Shown here in pieces: positions 51,333 through 62,085 of a DNA stretch of 64,000 nucleotides. Every line of letters starts with the position of its first letter. Position 1 is the stretch's first letter. Source of the DNA: Microvirga sp. ACRRW (lineage in GTDB: Bacteria > Pseudomonadota > Alphaproteobacteria > Rhizobiales > Beijerinckiaceae); assembly GCF_022346925.1 (NCBI RefSeq), contig NZ_JAKRNJ010000003.1, positions 186,001 through 250,000 on the forward strand. The letters run 5' to 3'. The position numbers were made by a program, and so were the translations under genes. A model generated the notes under the pieces. That model was not told where the DNA came from, searched no databases, and was given only the letters and a program-made list of their open reading frames with translations.

Positions 51333-51363
51333 ATCCTGCACCTTTCCATGATGGCAAGGTCAA
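51333..51363 (-). promoter_or_regulatory. CueR-type copper promoter B of copZ-DUF411
   Basis: TTGACC (51358-51363) and CAGGAT (51333-51338) are 19 bp apart on the minus strand, with a CCTTTCC/GGCAAGG near-palindrome in the spacer region. The copZ ATG is about 35 bp downstream. Confidence 0.75.
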
Positions 51364-51382
51364 GCGGCGTCGCCACGTCCCC

Positions 51383-52378
51383 TCAGACCGTCTGATGTGA
51401 CCTATGATCCTCGGCGTTCACTTCAATCGTGACATGCGACAGGCCCTCGATCCCGGCGAGCTGCGCCTTGTACTCCCTCGGAGAGCGGGGATCGCTCGAA
51501 ACCAGCGCCGCGATCAGTCCGCTATGCCCGGGGCCGAGGCGCCACAAATGGAGATCGGTCACGCGGTCCCCATCGGTCTCAAGGCGCTCGCGGATCGTAG
51601 CCGCGAGCTTCTGGTTGGGCACGGTGTCGAGCAGCACGGCCCCGGCCGACCGGATCAGGCCCCAGGACCACTGGGCGATCACCAGAGCACCGACGATCCC
51701 CATGACCGGGTCGAGCCAGGTCCAGCCATAGAACCAGCCCGCCAGCAGCGCCACGATGGCCAGCACGGAGGTCAATGCGTCGGCCAGGACGTGCATGTAA
51801 GCCGCTCGGATGTTCGTATCGTGGCCATGGTGGTCATCATGATCATCTTGAGCGTGGTGATGATCTGCTTCGTGTCCATGACCATGGTCATGGTGATGAT
51901 GGTGACCGTGATGATGGTGATCCTCGTCGAAGAGCAGCCAGGCACTGCCCAGGTTCACCAGCAGACCGACGACGGCCACGGCCGTTGCCTCGCCGAAGTC
52001 GATCGCCACCGGGGACAGCAGTCGCATGATGCTCTCATAGCCGATGAACAGCGCGATCAGCGCCAGGATGACGGCGCTGGAGAACCCGGCAAGCTCGCCC
52101 ATCTTGCCAGTGCCGAAGGTGAAGCGAGGGTTGTGAGCGTGTCTGCGGGCAAAGCGGTAGGCCAGGGCCGCGATGGCAAGGGCGGCGGCATGGGTCGACA
52201 TGTGCCAGCCATCGGCCACCAGAGCCATCGAGCCGAAGATCGTGCCAGCAATGATCTCCGCAACCATCATGACTGCGGTCAAGGCGACCACGAACCACGT
52301 CCGGCGCTCGTGGCGATCATGCTTCTTGCCCAGGAAGACGTGGTCATGCTGCCAGGGGACAACGGAATGGGTGTGCAT
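51383..52378 (-). CDS. dmeF: DmeF-type cation diffusion facilitator (Co/Ni efflux)
   Basis: The 331-residue CDF transporter has six TM segments with metal sites VADGWHMSTHAAAL (HxxxD-like) and YMHVLADALTSV. A long His/Asp loop (about residues 155-190) lies between TM4 and TM5, typical of DmeF. It starts with MHTHS. It exports Co(II) or Ni(II) by proton exchange. It follows dmeR on the same strand (68 bp). Confidence 0.88.
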   Translation of the reverse strand: MHTHSVVPWQHDHVFLGKKHDRHERRTWFVVALTAVMMVAEIIAGTIFGSMALVADGWHMSTHAAALAIAALAYRFARRHAHNPRFTFGTGKMGELAGFSSAVILALIALFIGYESIMRLLSPVAIDFGEATAVAVVGLLVNLGSAWLLFDEDHHHHGHHHHHDHGHGHEADHHHAQDDHDDHHGHDTNIRAAYMHVLADALTSVLAIVALLAGWFYGWTWLDPVMGIVGALVIAQWSWGLIRSAGAVLLDTVPNQKLAATIRERLETDGDRVTDLHLWRLGPGHSGLIAALVSSDPRSPREYKAQLAGIEGLSHVTIEVNAEDHRSHQTV

Positions 52379-52446
52379 CGAATGGTCTCGCAATGAATGA
52401 ATGAACGGAAGCGCGCGGCCTCAAGGGTTCAGCGATGGGGCAATGG

Positions 52447-52719
52447 CTACTTTAGGTAGGTTCGCACCACCTCAATGAGTTCGCCCGCCCCGCGGGCCCG
52501 TTCGGCGCCGTCGGCGGCCTCCAGGACGTGGTTGTGAATGTGATCTTCGATCAGCTCAGCGGTCAGGCCGTTCATGGCCCCACGCACGGAGGCGACGAGC
52601 TGCAGCACGTCAGCGCAGCCGATCTCCTCCTCCACAGCCCGCTCGATGGCCTCGACCTGTCCTTTGATGCGGCGGACGCGGGCAAGAAGCTTGGCTTTCT
52701 CTTTGACTGTGTGGGACAT
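52447..52719 (-). CDS. dmeR: DmeR, CsoR/RcnR-family metal-sensing repressor
   Basis: The 90-residue all-helical repressor has the family signature LLARVRRIKGQVEAIERAVEEE. Metal ligands are GCADVLQLVASVRGAMNGL (Cys) and EDHIHNHVLEA (His pair), the Co/Ni type. It starts at ATG 52719. A G-rich inverted repeat upstream is its likely operator. It controls dmeRF. Confidence 0.88.
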   Translation of the reverse strand: MSHTVKEKAKLLARVRRIKGQVEAIERAVEEEIGCADVLQLVASVRGAMNGLTAELIEDHIHNHVLEAADGAERARGAGELIEVVRTYLK

Positions 52720-52744
52720 GGCACCTCTTCTCCTGCGGCAGGTA

Positions 52745-52765
52745 ATATAGGGGGGTATCCTATAT
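52745..52765. promoter_or_regulatory. DmeR/RcnR-type operator
   Basis: ATATAGG and CCTATAT flank a G-rich centre (GGGGTAT) 26 bp upstream of dmeR. The central G tract within an AT-rich inverted repeat is typical for RcnR/CsoR operators. Confidence 0.6.
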
Positions 52766-52876
52766 GTCGAGAGACAGATGGTCCCAGGTCCGCTGCCCAT
52801 CACCCATGTGATGACTGGATATGTCCGGAACTAAGCGGGGGTGCGACCGTTGGCGAGATGTCCCTAGGATGATGCC

Positions 52877-53236
52877 GTGGCGCACTTTCGCTTCATGCTC
52901 CGTCTCTTGACGGTCGCGATGCTGGCAGTAGGCCTCGCAAGCGCACCGCTATATGCGGCCGCCCAAGCTGCGAGCGGGCCGATGGTCGTCCAGCCCCATC
53001 ATGGACACAAGACCCAGGTCGGCCAGGCTTCCTCGGATCATGACCATATGACTGCCGGCAAGATCCACACGTTGGGGCAGTCCTGCTGTCATCCCGGTTG
53101 CGTCATGGCCGTCGTGCCTGGCTTTGCCAGCCTGGCGACTGCTCCGATGCCATGGACCACTCTAGCGATCCCGCGGGACCGGGGAACAGTTCCCATCACG
53201 CCCTCAGGTCTCGACCGCCCTCCGAAATCCATTTGA
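52877..53236 (+). CDS. Small exported Cys/His-rich protein
   Basis: The 119-residue product (GTG 52877, or ATG 52895) has a signal peptide (LLTVAMLAVGLASAPLYAAAQ). A His-rich stretch and GQSCCHPGCVMAVVPG follow. It is the separate counterpart of the N-terminal part of the fused gene at 49419. The function is unknown; copper binding is inferred. Confidence 0.65.
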   Translation: MAHFRFMLRLLTVAMLAVGLASAPLYAAAQAASGPMVVQPHHGHKTQVGQASSDHDHMTAGKIHTLGQSCCHPGCVMAVVPGFASLATAPMPWTTLAIPRDRGTVPITPSGLDRPPKSI

Positions 53237-53362
53237 GCCAGAGACGGGGCCGCACGCCTCGACGTGGCTCCCCGTTCGCCATGAAACCTGGCCCGCCGGC
53301 GCGACAGGCGCCGTGCTTTTGCGGGCCGTGAACTCACTGCGCCTGGAATTCAGGAGACCACC

Positions 53363-53695
53363 ATGCACCACATGTCGAAAGAGATGCAGTCCTGCATCGA
53401 CGAATGCCTGCGCTGCTACCAGACCTGCCTCGGCATGGCGATGAGCCATTGCCTGGAGCAAGGCGGCAAGCACGTGGAGCCCGGTCACTTCCGCCTCATG
53501 ATGGCCTGTGCCGAGATCTGCCGGACCTCGGCCCATTTCATGCTGATCGGCACGCCCCATCACAAGCACACCTGCCGCGAGTGCGCGGAAATCTGCGAGG
53601 AATGCGCGAAGTCCTGCGAGCAGGTCGGCGGCATGCAGGAATGCGTCGACCAATGCCGCCGTTGCGCGGAAAGCTGCCGCAAGATGGCGGCCTGA
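53363..53695 (+). CDS. Four-helix-bundle copper-storage protein (Csp-like, DUF326)
   Basis: The 110-residue product has 13 or more cysteines in CxxxC and CxxC spacings on four helices. It begins MQSCIDECLRCYQTCLGMAM and ends CVDQCRRCAESCRKMAA, the pattern of Csp proteins that store many Cu(I) ions. There is no signal peptide, so the cytosolic type is likely. The start follows CAGGAG. It is intact, in contrast with the copy fused at 49419. Confidence 0.88.
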   Translation: MHHMSKEMQSCIDECLRCYQTCLGMAMSHCLEQGGKHVEPGHFRLMMACAEICRTSAHFMLIGTPHHKHTCRECAEICEECAKSCEQVGGMQECVDQCRRCAESCRKMAA

Positions 53696-53733
53696 ACCTA
53701 CTGCCCATCAAACACTGTCGAAAGGATCCCAAC

Positions 53734-54252
53734 ATGACCATCCGAATGATCGCCCTTGCGGCCACCTTCGTTTCCGCCGGCGCTATTGGGGCGCTGGCCC
53801 AACAGAACCAGCCGCAGCAACAGATGCAGCACCCTGCGGGAGGCCAGATGGCGATGTCGGCTGACAGCCTGCCGGAGGAATGCCGCACGGCCGTGCAGGC
53901 CAGCGGGCAGATGCAGAACATGCAGGGCATGGACATGTCAGGCATGATGCAAGGCATGCAGGGCATGATGGCCAACATGAACGAGGCCCAGAAGGGCTAC
54001 ATGGAAACCATGATGAAGATGCACGGCCCGATGATGGCGGCTCACATGATCAAGGACTCCGACGTCGCCTTCATCTGCGGGATGATCCCCCACCATCAGG
54101 GTGCCATCGACATGGCCCGCGTCGTCCTGAAGACGGGCGACAATGCCGAGGCCAAGAAGATGGCGGAGAAGGTGATCAAGGCGCAGGAGCAGGAAATCGC
54201 CGAGATGAAGGACTGGCTGAAGAAAAACGCAAAGAAAGAAGGTTCTCAATAA
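53734..54252 (+). CDS. DUF305 copper-binding protein, intact copy
   Basis: The 172-residue exported protein has a signal peptide (MIALAATFVSAGAIGALAQ) and a Met/Gln-rich linker (MQNMQGMDMSGMMQGMQGMM). The DUF305 domain has CGMIPHHQGAIDMARVVL and a C-terminal helix. The Met and His content suits periplasmic Cu(I) binding. It is followed by a hairpin. Confidence 0.88.
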   Translation: MTIRMIALAATFVSAGAIGALAQQNQPQQQMQHPAGGQMAMSADSLPEECRTAVQASGQMQNMQGMDMSGMMQGMQGMMANMNEAQKGYMETMMKMHGPMMAAHMIKDSDVAFICGMIPHHQGAIDMARVVLKTGDNAEAKKMAEKVIKAQEQEIAEMKDWLKKNAKKEGSQ

Positions 54253-54261
54253 AGCCCTCTA

Positions 54262-54290
54262 AAGCCCTCGCCGTAATCCGGCGGGGGCTT
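54262..54290 (+). terminator. Putative terminator after DUF305 gene
   Basis: A 12-bp stem AAGCCCTCGCCG/CGGCGGGGGCTT with one G-T pair and a 5-nt loop lies 10 bp after the stop. The T tract is short. Confidence 0.5.
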
Positions 54291-54392
54291 GCCACGCTGC
54301 CTCGTCGGCAAACCGGGTTGATCCTGATCAATGACCCGGGACCCCATTGAGCGTTCGATGAACGGTGGGGGTGGAATATCGCGGAGGCGATC

Positions 54393-54692
54393 ATGCCAGT
54401 TTCAACAATCGAGACAATGCCGTCCTCGTCCCAGACGCGTGGGACATCGATGAATCTCGTGGCTACCGGATGGGCGTTGACAAGCGCCCTCGTGGGTCTG
54501 TTCGTGATCTGCTACCTGCTGTCGTTCGTATGGCCGACCTCGGGCCTGGCTCACGGTTGGGTCAGTCTGTTAGCGACACAGCCCGACAACTTCGTCCGGA
54601 CCTTCGTTGAGGGCGTTGTGGGCAGCACCGCGGCCGCATGGCTCGCGGCGGTTCTCTTCGTGCCTGTCTACAACCGAATGATCGGGCGCTGA
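54393..54692 (+). CDS. Small two-TM membrane protein (DUF5676-like)
   Basis: The 99-residue product has TM1 (ALTSALVGLFVICYLLSFVW) and TM2 (VVGSTAAAWLAAVLFVPVYN). The N-terminal NLVATGWALTSAL resembles the DUF5676 group found in metal clusters; the match is weak. An ATG at 54450 would keep only the core. Confidence 0.45.
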   Translation: MPVSTIETMPSSSQTRGTSMNLVATGWALTSALVGLFVICYLLSFVWPTSGLAHGWVSLLATQPDNFVRTFVEGVVGSTAAAWLAAVLFVPVYNRMIGR

Positions 54693-54877
54693 CACGCCGA
54701 CCATGTGATGCCGAACAGGCATGCCATGAGACGGGCTGCGAGCAGGGTCAGGAGTCCCCAGCACACGCAGTAAATCACAGCCTCCAGACAATGCTTATCG
54801 TATGTACTCAAGACATGAGCCGCCACAACGATGAGCAGGAGCTGAAGGGTCGCTAGAATGTGGGTGACAGCCGGCAC
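54668..54877 (-). CDS. Possible small membrane protein
   Basis: A 69-residue frame with two hydrophobic segments (LATLQLLLIVVAAHVL and VCWGLLTLLAARLMACLF). It overlaps the previous gene by 25 bp. There is no family match or clear ribosome site, so it is tentative. Confidence 0.25.
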   Translation of the reverse strand: MPAVTHILATLQLLLIVVAAHVLSTYDKHCLEAVIYCVCWGLLTLLAARLMACLFGITWSACQRPIIRL

Positions 54878-54926
54878 CCCAAGTCCAATGCTGAGGACAA
54901 CCGCAGGCGGTCAGGCTTGAGCGTGG

Positions 54927-55169
54927 TTACTCGCGCTTTCCGTGATGGCCATGGCCCCCATGCATGAACACGTGCATCAGTGGGCAGGCCATCAGGAGGA
55001 GGTAAGGTAAAGCGCTCAGCATATGGCCCGTGTGGGTCGCGAACAGGTAGAGCCCGAGGACGGCCAGGACGAGCGTGACAGCCCAGCCCAAGGGGGTGCC
55101 GACCAAAGAGGTCCGCCAGTTCTTTGTCGGTGGCAACGAATTGTTCGGCGTGGTGTTGGGGGTATTCAT
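54927..55169 (-). CDS. DUF2933 family small membrane protein
   Basis: The 80-residue product has one or two TM segments (WAVTLVLAVLGLYLFATHTGH) and the DUF2933 ending LLLMACPLMHVFMHGGHGHHG, with His and Met residues facing the membrane surface. DUF2933 genes are frequent in copper islands. The ATG at 55169 starts the polar N-tail. Confidence 0.8.
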   Translation of the reverse strand: MNTPNTTPNNSLPPTKNWRTSLVGTPLGWAVTLVLAVLGLYLFATHTGHMLSALPYLLLMACPLMHVFMHGGHGHHGKRE

Positions 55170-55287
55170 GCGCGGCCTCCCAATCAGGACAGGGATAACT
55201 CTGAACCCTTTGCGGATCACCAGCTTTGATCTTGCTCAAACCTCGATCACACCGATCAGGGCATGGGCATCCCGGTGACGGGCATGC

Positions 55288-55791
55288 TCAGAGTCTTTCA
55301 GCGCGGATGTCGCCATCGACAGGGCCATGTTCGTTCGTCTCCGCGGTCTCGGTGGATCGCTCTCTGTCACGGCTTGGCGGGGCAGCGGACCGAGGCACGA
55401 AAATCGGCTCCAGTGCTCCTGGCCGCTTTCCGTCCACGTCACCTGCCACCCTTCGTCGGCGATCAGCGGCAATTTTATCGAGCGCACCGGAAATGCGACG
55501 CAACGGAGTGCCGAAATCCGGTATGTCGATCAGCGCCAGCAACAGTCCCGCGATCCAAAAGGCATGGATGTGGGTGAACATGGCAAGCAAGCCCAACACG
55601 GCCACGATCTCGTACTGAATCTTCTGGGACTTATGAGCAATGTGATCGGGAAGGTGGTGCAGCCTCATGTAGAGGAGCCCGATCGCGAGCACGAACGCGA
55701 TCAGAAAAATCGCCATCGCGACCAGGAGAAAGTCGGTGCCGCCAGGAGACGGGATGAAGACTGGCAGCGCGTGCGGTGCCAACGGGTGCAT
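55288..55791 (-). CDS. Membrane protein of unknown function
   Basis: The 167-residue product has TM segments at about 20-42 (FLLVAMAIFLIAFVLAIGLLY) and about 60-90 (EIVAVLGLLAMFTHIHAFWIAGLLLALIDI), then a polar tail rich in Arg and Pro. It is on the same strand as the DUF2933 gene, 118 bp upstream of it. No family was recognised. Confidence 0.5.
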   Translation of the reverse strand: MHPLAPHALPVFIPSPGGTDFLLVAMAIFLIAFVLAIGLLYMRLHHLPDHIAHKSQKIQYEIVAVLGLLAMFTHIHAFWIAGLLLALIDIPDFGTPLRRISGALDKIAADRRRRVAGDVDGKRPGALEPIFVPRSAAPPSRDRERSTETAETNEHGPVDGDIRAERL

Positions 55792-56160
55792 CGAGGGTGT
55801 CACGGCTTTCCCTCCGAAGCAAGGCGTGCGTCCCACCCTGCAAAGCTACTACATTTTGGAACGCGTCGCCATGCGGGCATGGCCTGTTTCTCACTGAGTG
55901 CCGATCAGGACGGTTCGCCAGGTCTTCGGCGTGGGGGGAGATTGAGTGTGACGTCCATGGTGGGCGTCCATGTCAGGATGCTTCAACTCTGGACCCGTTC
56001 GCTGTCGGTCGAGGGAACCCCCGATCCGGCCTGTCGCTACATCGTTTGATAAATTCAGAAAAACACTATTTAATAAAAATCATGAAGCGCCATTCAATAA
56101 GATTGATGCAGCGTCGGATAATAATCCCTATCCCGCCCCAGGTTAAGCCGCCGAGGTCCC
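55792..56160. other. Divergent intergenic region before the Fic gene
   Basis: About 370 bp. The half near the Fic gene is AT-rich, unlike its surroundings, and holds a 24-bp imperfect tandem repeat at 56066-56113. The remainder shows nothing recognisable. Confidence 0.4.
56066..56113. promoter_or_regulatory. 24-bp imperfect tandem repeat upstream of the Fic fusion gene
   Basis: Two adjacent 24-bp units match in 18 positions, with the shared core ATT-AATAA and an AGCG end. They lie 48 bp before the start codon. They may be operator half-sites for the protein's own winged-helix domain. Confidence 0.45.
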
Positions 56161-57747
56161 ATGCCAACCCTGAACGAGAAGATTGCCGCATCGCTGGAGC
56201 GCCTCCGGGAGCTTGGTACAGGCCAGGCGGGCGTCCTCCGGTCTAAGGATCTGTCCCGTACCCATCTCGAGCGCCTTCTCCAGCATGGCTACCTGCGCCA
56301 GATCATGCCCGGCTGGGTCATGGTCGTCGATCCCTCCGCCCGGATGGGCGACAGCACGCCGTTCTTCGCCAACTTCTGGCGCTTTCTTTCCCTCTATTGC
56401 GAGGACCGCTTCGGACCGGAGTGGGCCGCCGATGCCCAGACCTCTCTCCGGCTCCATGCCGGGGAGAACACGGTGCCGCGCCAGGTGATCGTGGTCAGCC
56501 CCAAGGGGAACAACCTTAATCAGGCATTTCCCTTCAACACCTCCCTGTTCAGCTCCCGAGGCGAGGTTCCGCCGAGCGAAGTGAAGGACGGCATGCGGGT
56601 GATGCCCTTGGGCGAGGCGCTGGTGAAGGCCTCGCCGTCCTTCTTCGCGCAGGAGAGACCTGCCGCCCTTGCGGCGCTGGCGTCGCTTGGTTCATCCGCG
56701 GAGGTTCTAGACCCGCTGATCCGCGGCGGCCACTCGGTGATCGCCGGGCGGCTCGCCACGGCGTTCCGCTCGATCGGCAGGATCGGGGTCGCGGACGAGA
56801 TCGTCGCCGCCATGACGGCGGCGGGCCATCGGGTAACCGAGGGCGAAAACCCGCTTCAGGACGTGCCTCCTGGGCTCTCGTTCCGCCGTCGCGTTTCCCC
56901 TGTCGCCGCCAGGATCACCGCGCTCTGGGCGCAGATGCGCACGGGCGTCCTGGAGACCTTCGAGGACGAGCCGACCGAGGTCGACGACACTGCCTCCTAC
57001 CTGAGTGCTCTCGACGAGCGCTACGTTTCGGATGCCTACCACTCGCTGTCTATCGAGGGCTATCAGGTCACGCCCGAGCTCATCGACAAGATCCGGCGCG
57101 GCGAATGGAGTCCCGAACGGTCCCAGAGCGACCGCGATCAGCGCAATGCGCTGGCTGCCAAGGGCTATGCCGACTGCTTCAAGCTGGTGCGGGGCGCCGT
57201 CGCCGACATTCTGGGCGGTGCGAACCCGGCTGCCGTCGTGTCCGAGCGTCATATGCAGTGGTTCCGGGCCATGTTCCAGCCTTCGGTCGCCGCCGGCCTG
57301 TTCCTTCCGGAGCGTCTCGCCGGCTATCGCCAGCACTTCATCTATCTCGACGGCTCGCGCTATGTCCCTGTTGCCCATGCTTCCGTCCAGGATGCCATGG
57401 ACGCGTTCTTCGACAGCTTCGAGGCGGAGGAGGATCCGCGGGTCCGGGCCGTCCTGGGGCACTTCGTGTTCACCTACATCCACCCGCTGCCGGACGGCAA
57501 CGGGCGCATCGGCCGCTTCATCATGAACTCGCAGCTGGCCTCCGGGGGCTATCCGTGGACGGTCATCCCGATCGACGAGCGTCAGCGCTACATGCAGTCT
57601 CTCGACGCGGCGAGCCTTCAACACGACATCAGGCCATTCGCGGGTCTCGCTGCCGATCTGGTCCGCCGCGAGCCCCCGCCGCCGCGCCGCCGCGCCGCCG
57701 GCGAGGAGCCGGCCTACCTGCCGCAGGGATCTGCCCACCAGCCCTGA
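56161..57747 (+). CDS. Fic-domain protein fused to an AbiEi-like N-terminal domain
   Basis: The 528-residue product has an N-terminal wHTH of AbiEi type (LRSKDLSRTHLERLLQHGYLRQIMPGWVMV, about 25-55) and an AbiEi-like middle. From about residue 290 a Fic domain follows, with the catalytic motif HPLPDGNGRIGR (Phe replaced by Leu in the family HPFxxGNGRxxR) near 441-452. An inhibitory-type SLSIEG (S/TxxxEG) precedes it at about 301-306. Fic enzymes usually transfer AMP to protein targets. The fusion suggests an autoregulated, self-inhibited toxin-like protein. The C-terminal tail is Pro/Arg-rich. Confidence 0.82.
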   Translation: MPTLNEKIAASLERLRELGTGQAGVLRSKDLSRTHLERLLQHGYLRQIMPGWVMVVDPSARMGDSTPFFANFWRFLSLYCEDRFGPEWAADAQTSLRLHAGENTVPRQVIVVSPKGNNLNQAFPFNTSLFSSRGEVPPSEVKDGMRVMPLGEALVKASPSFFAQERPAALAALASLGSSAEVLDPLIRGGHSVIAGRLATAFRSIGRIGVADEIVAAMTAAGHRVTEGENPLQDVPPGLSFRRRVSPVAARITALWAQMRTGVLETFEDEPTEVDDTASYLSALDERYVSDAYHSLSIEGYQVTPELIDKIRRGEWSPERSQSDRDQRNALAAKGYADCFKLVRGAVADILGGANPAAVVSERHMQWFRAMFQPSVAAGLFLPERLAGYRQHFIYLDGSRYVPVAHASVQDAMDAFFDSFEAEEDPRVRAVLGHFVFTYIHPLPDGNGRIGRFIMNSQLASGGYPWTVIPIDERQRYMQSLDAASLQHDIRPFAGLAADLVRREPPPPRRRAAGEEPAYLPQGSAHQP

Positions 57748-57871
57748 TCGGCCTCCGCCGCCCCGAATTCCTTCTGCCGACACCTTTGGGTACCGACACA
57801 GGCCCCAATGTGCTTCCAAGCGCGAGGGTTCGGCCGGACCCTTGCCGTTTCCCCTCGCCTGAACGAACGCG

Positions 57872-60238
<2,367 letters not shown>

Positions 60239-60273
60239 GGCAGCTCTCGCTTATGCTTCATTGCGATACGGGA

Positions 60274-60304
60274 AGACTGGGGCTTCCCACGATGGGAAGG
60301 TCAA
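60274..60304 (-). promoter_or_regulatory. CueR-type copper promoter C of copA
   Basis: TTGACC (60299-60304) and CAGTCT (60274-60279) are 19 bp apart on the minus strand, with CTTCCC/GGGAAG arms in the spacer. The copA ATG at 60238 is about 36 bp downstream. Confidence 0.75.
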
Positions 60305-60325
60305 GCATCTCAATCGGTGTCGTCT

Positions 60326-60763
60326 TCAGAACCATCCAAACGTCAGGGCCACCACGGCGAAGTACCGGGCTGTCTTCGCTACCGCGACGATGGCGAAAAA
60401 GACTGGAAATGGCTCCCGCAGCACGCCGGCGACAATCGTGAGCGGATCGCCGATGAAGGGCAGCCAGCTCAATAGCAGCGACCAGCGGCCGTAGCGGCGA
60501 TACCAAGCCTCGGCGCGCTTGATCGCCTCGCGCTTGACCGGGAACCAGGGACGGTCCTCGAAGCGAGCCAGCAGGCGGCCCAGCAGCCAGTTCGCGGCCG
60601 AACCGAGGGTGTTGCCGATGCTCGCCACGAGCACGAGCAGCCACCTCGTGTAGTGCTCCGAGACCAGGAGCCCGAACAGCACGACCTCGGACTGGAACGG
60701 CAGAACCGTCGCGGACAGGAACGCCGCCGCGAACAGTCCGGCATATTCGAGGATGTGGTTCAA
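60326..60763 (-). CDS. YqaA/DedA-like small membrane protein
   Basis: The 145-residue, four-TM protein has the SNARE-associated/DedA pattern (FLSATVLPFQSEVVLFGLLV; SIGNTLGSAANWLLGRL; WLPFIGDPLTIVAGVLREP) of the YqaA type. Related DedA proteins act in lipid transport or membrane homeostasis. It overlaps the cyclase gene by 4 nt and precedes the copA promoter. Confidence 0.88.
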   Translation of the reverse strand: MNHILEYAGLFAAAFLSATVLPFQSEVVLFGLLVSEHYTRWLLVLVASIGNTLGSAANWLLGRLLARFEDRPWFPVKREAIKRAEAWYRRYGRWSLLLSWLPFIGDPLTIVAGVLREPFPVFFAIVAVAKTARYFAVVALTFGWF

Positions 60764-62085
60764 CGGGTGGATCCTTCATGGCAGGCTGCCTTGCTCCCAA
60801 CGAAACGGACCGACAACAGGTCCGGCAGGTCCTCATCCCCAAGCCGCCGTGGGACCGGGCGAGCGTCGAGCCGCTCGCGTCTGAAGGGTGCGAGTAGGTG
60901 AAGGAATTTCTTTGACGCGACGACCCCTAGATTGGCTTCCTTGGACCGCCGCTCCATTCGTGGCAGTGCGTTCATCGCAGGGCCGAGCACCGTGAACTCG
61001 GCGCGCCGCCCGTCATCGAAGACGCCGGCCAGGACCAAGCCGCAATGGAGCGTGGCGATGACATGGGTGCCCGAGGGCATTTCGTCGTGGCTTTGCCATG
61101 TGTTCAGGGGGCGCAGGATTTCCTCGGCCGCGTCGAATGCCTGGGCCGCTTGCTCCTCGGGCGTTCCGCTGAGGAAAACCGCAAGCACTCCATCTCCTAG
61201 ATATTTGTCGACGATGCCGCCTTGACGCGAGACGGCGTCGTGCACAAAGCGCCGGAACGCCATGAGATCGTCGATGATATCGCGCGCCGATCGATCCCGG
61301 GTGAGCGCGGAGAAGCCGCGGATGTCGACGGCCAGCAGGCATGCATGACGCTCGGTGATTTCGGTCATGTCCTCGCTCGACACAACCTCCGCGGCGATCC
61401 CCTCCGGCAGAAACCGCGACAAGAGCATCCGGTCCCATCGCGCCTTCAGAACCGCCGCCCAGGCCAGCCGCGTTCGATGCACGGCATAGAGAACGAATCC
61501 CGCGGTGACCGCGAATGAAATGAGCCCCATCGTCTGCCGGAACGTGAAGGCGGGCGTGATGCCGTTTGCAGGCAGTGTTGCGGAGTACTGGAGCAGCGCA
61601 AGCGAGGCGAGCCAGCCGCCAGTGACAATTCCGGCAAAGGTGGCCACAAGATCGCGCCTTAATCTCATTCCGGTTTGAACCAGCAGGAGAATGGCCGGCA
61701 GGAGACTGACCGCATCCGTCGCGAGGAAGAGATCGTGCGCATCGCGTGGCAGATGGTCGGCGATGACGTAGACTGCCAGGGCGGCGTCGGTCACCGTGGC
61801 GGCCCATGGCAACCATGCCCATCCTGCGCCAGGGCGCGATGCCAACGCCAGAACGATTGTTGTCAGCCCATAGACCATCAGGACGATCCAGTGGCCCTCC
61901 CGGTGGCCATGGCCGTATTCGAGGAAAGCGCCGACGCCAAGCATGGTCAGAACCAGAAGCCGCGGCACTAAAGCCCGACGGTCGAAGTCTTGCTCCAGAT
62001 GCTCCGGAAGTCCGACAGTTCTAGTTCTCCCCCGGACGGCGGTTGCGCGCGTGTGCGGATCCGGAGGGTTGGCAAGCATCAGCAT
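60760..62085 (-). CDS. Membrane-bound class III adenylate/guanylate cyclase-like protein
   Basis: The 441-residue product has about six TM segments in the first ~220 residues. A C-terminal class III cyclase catalytic domain follows: AVDIRGFSALTRD holds the first metal Asp, and DKYLGDGVLAVF the second. A late LGPAMNALPRME matches the transition-state region (VNLAARLE in the family). It overlaps the following yqaA-like gene by 4 nt and the preceding PCuAC-like gene by 7 nt. The product nucleotide is not predictable from this. Confidence 0.85.
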   Translation of the reverse strand: MLMLANPPDPHTRATAVRGRTRTVGLPEHLEQDFDRRALVPRLLVLTMLGVGAFLEYGHGHREGHWIVLMVYGLTTIVLALASRPGAGWAWLPWAATVTDAALAVYVIADHLPRDAHDLFLATDAVSLLPAILLLVQTGMRLRRDLVATFAGIVTGGWLASLALLQYSATLPANGITPAFTFRQTMGLISFAVTAGFVLYAVHRTRLAWAAVLKARWDRMLLSRFLPEGIAAEVVSSEDMTEITERHACLLAVDIRGFSALTRDRSARDIIDDLMAFRRFVHDAVSRQGGIVDKYLGDGVLAVFLSGTPEEQAAQAFDAAEEILRPLNTWQSHDEMPSGTHVIATLHCGLVLAGVFDDGRRAEFTVLGPAMNALPRMERRSKEANLGVVASKKFLHLLAPFRRERLDARPVPRRLGDEDLPDLLSVRFVGSKAACHEGSTR

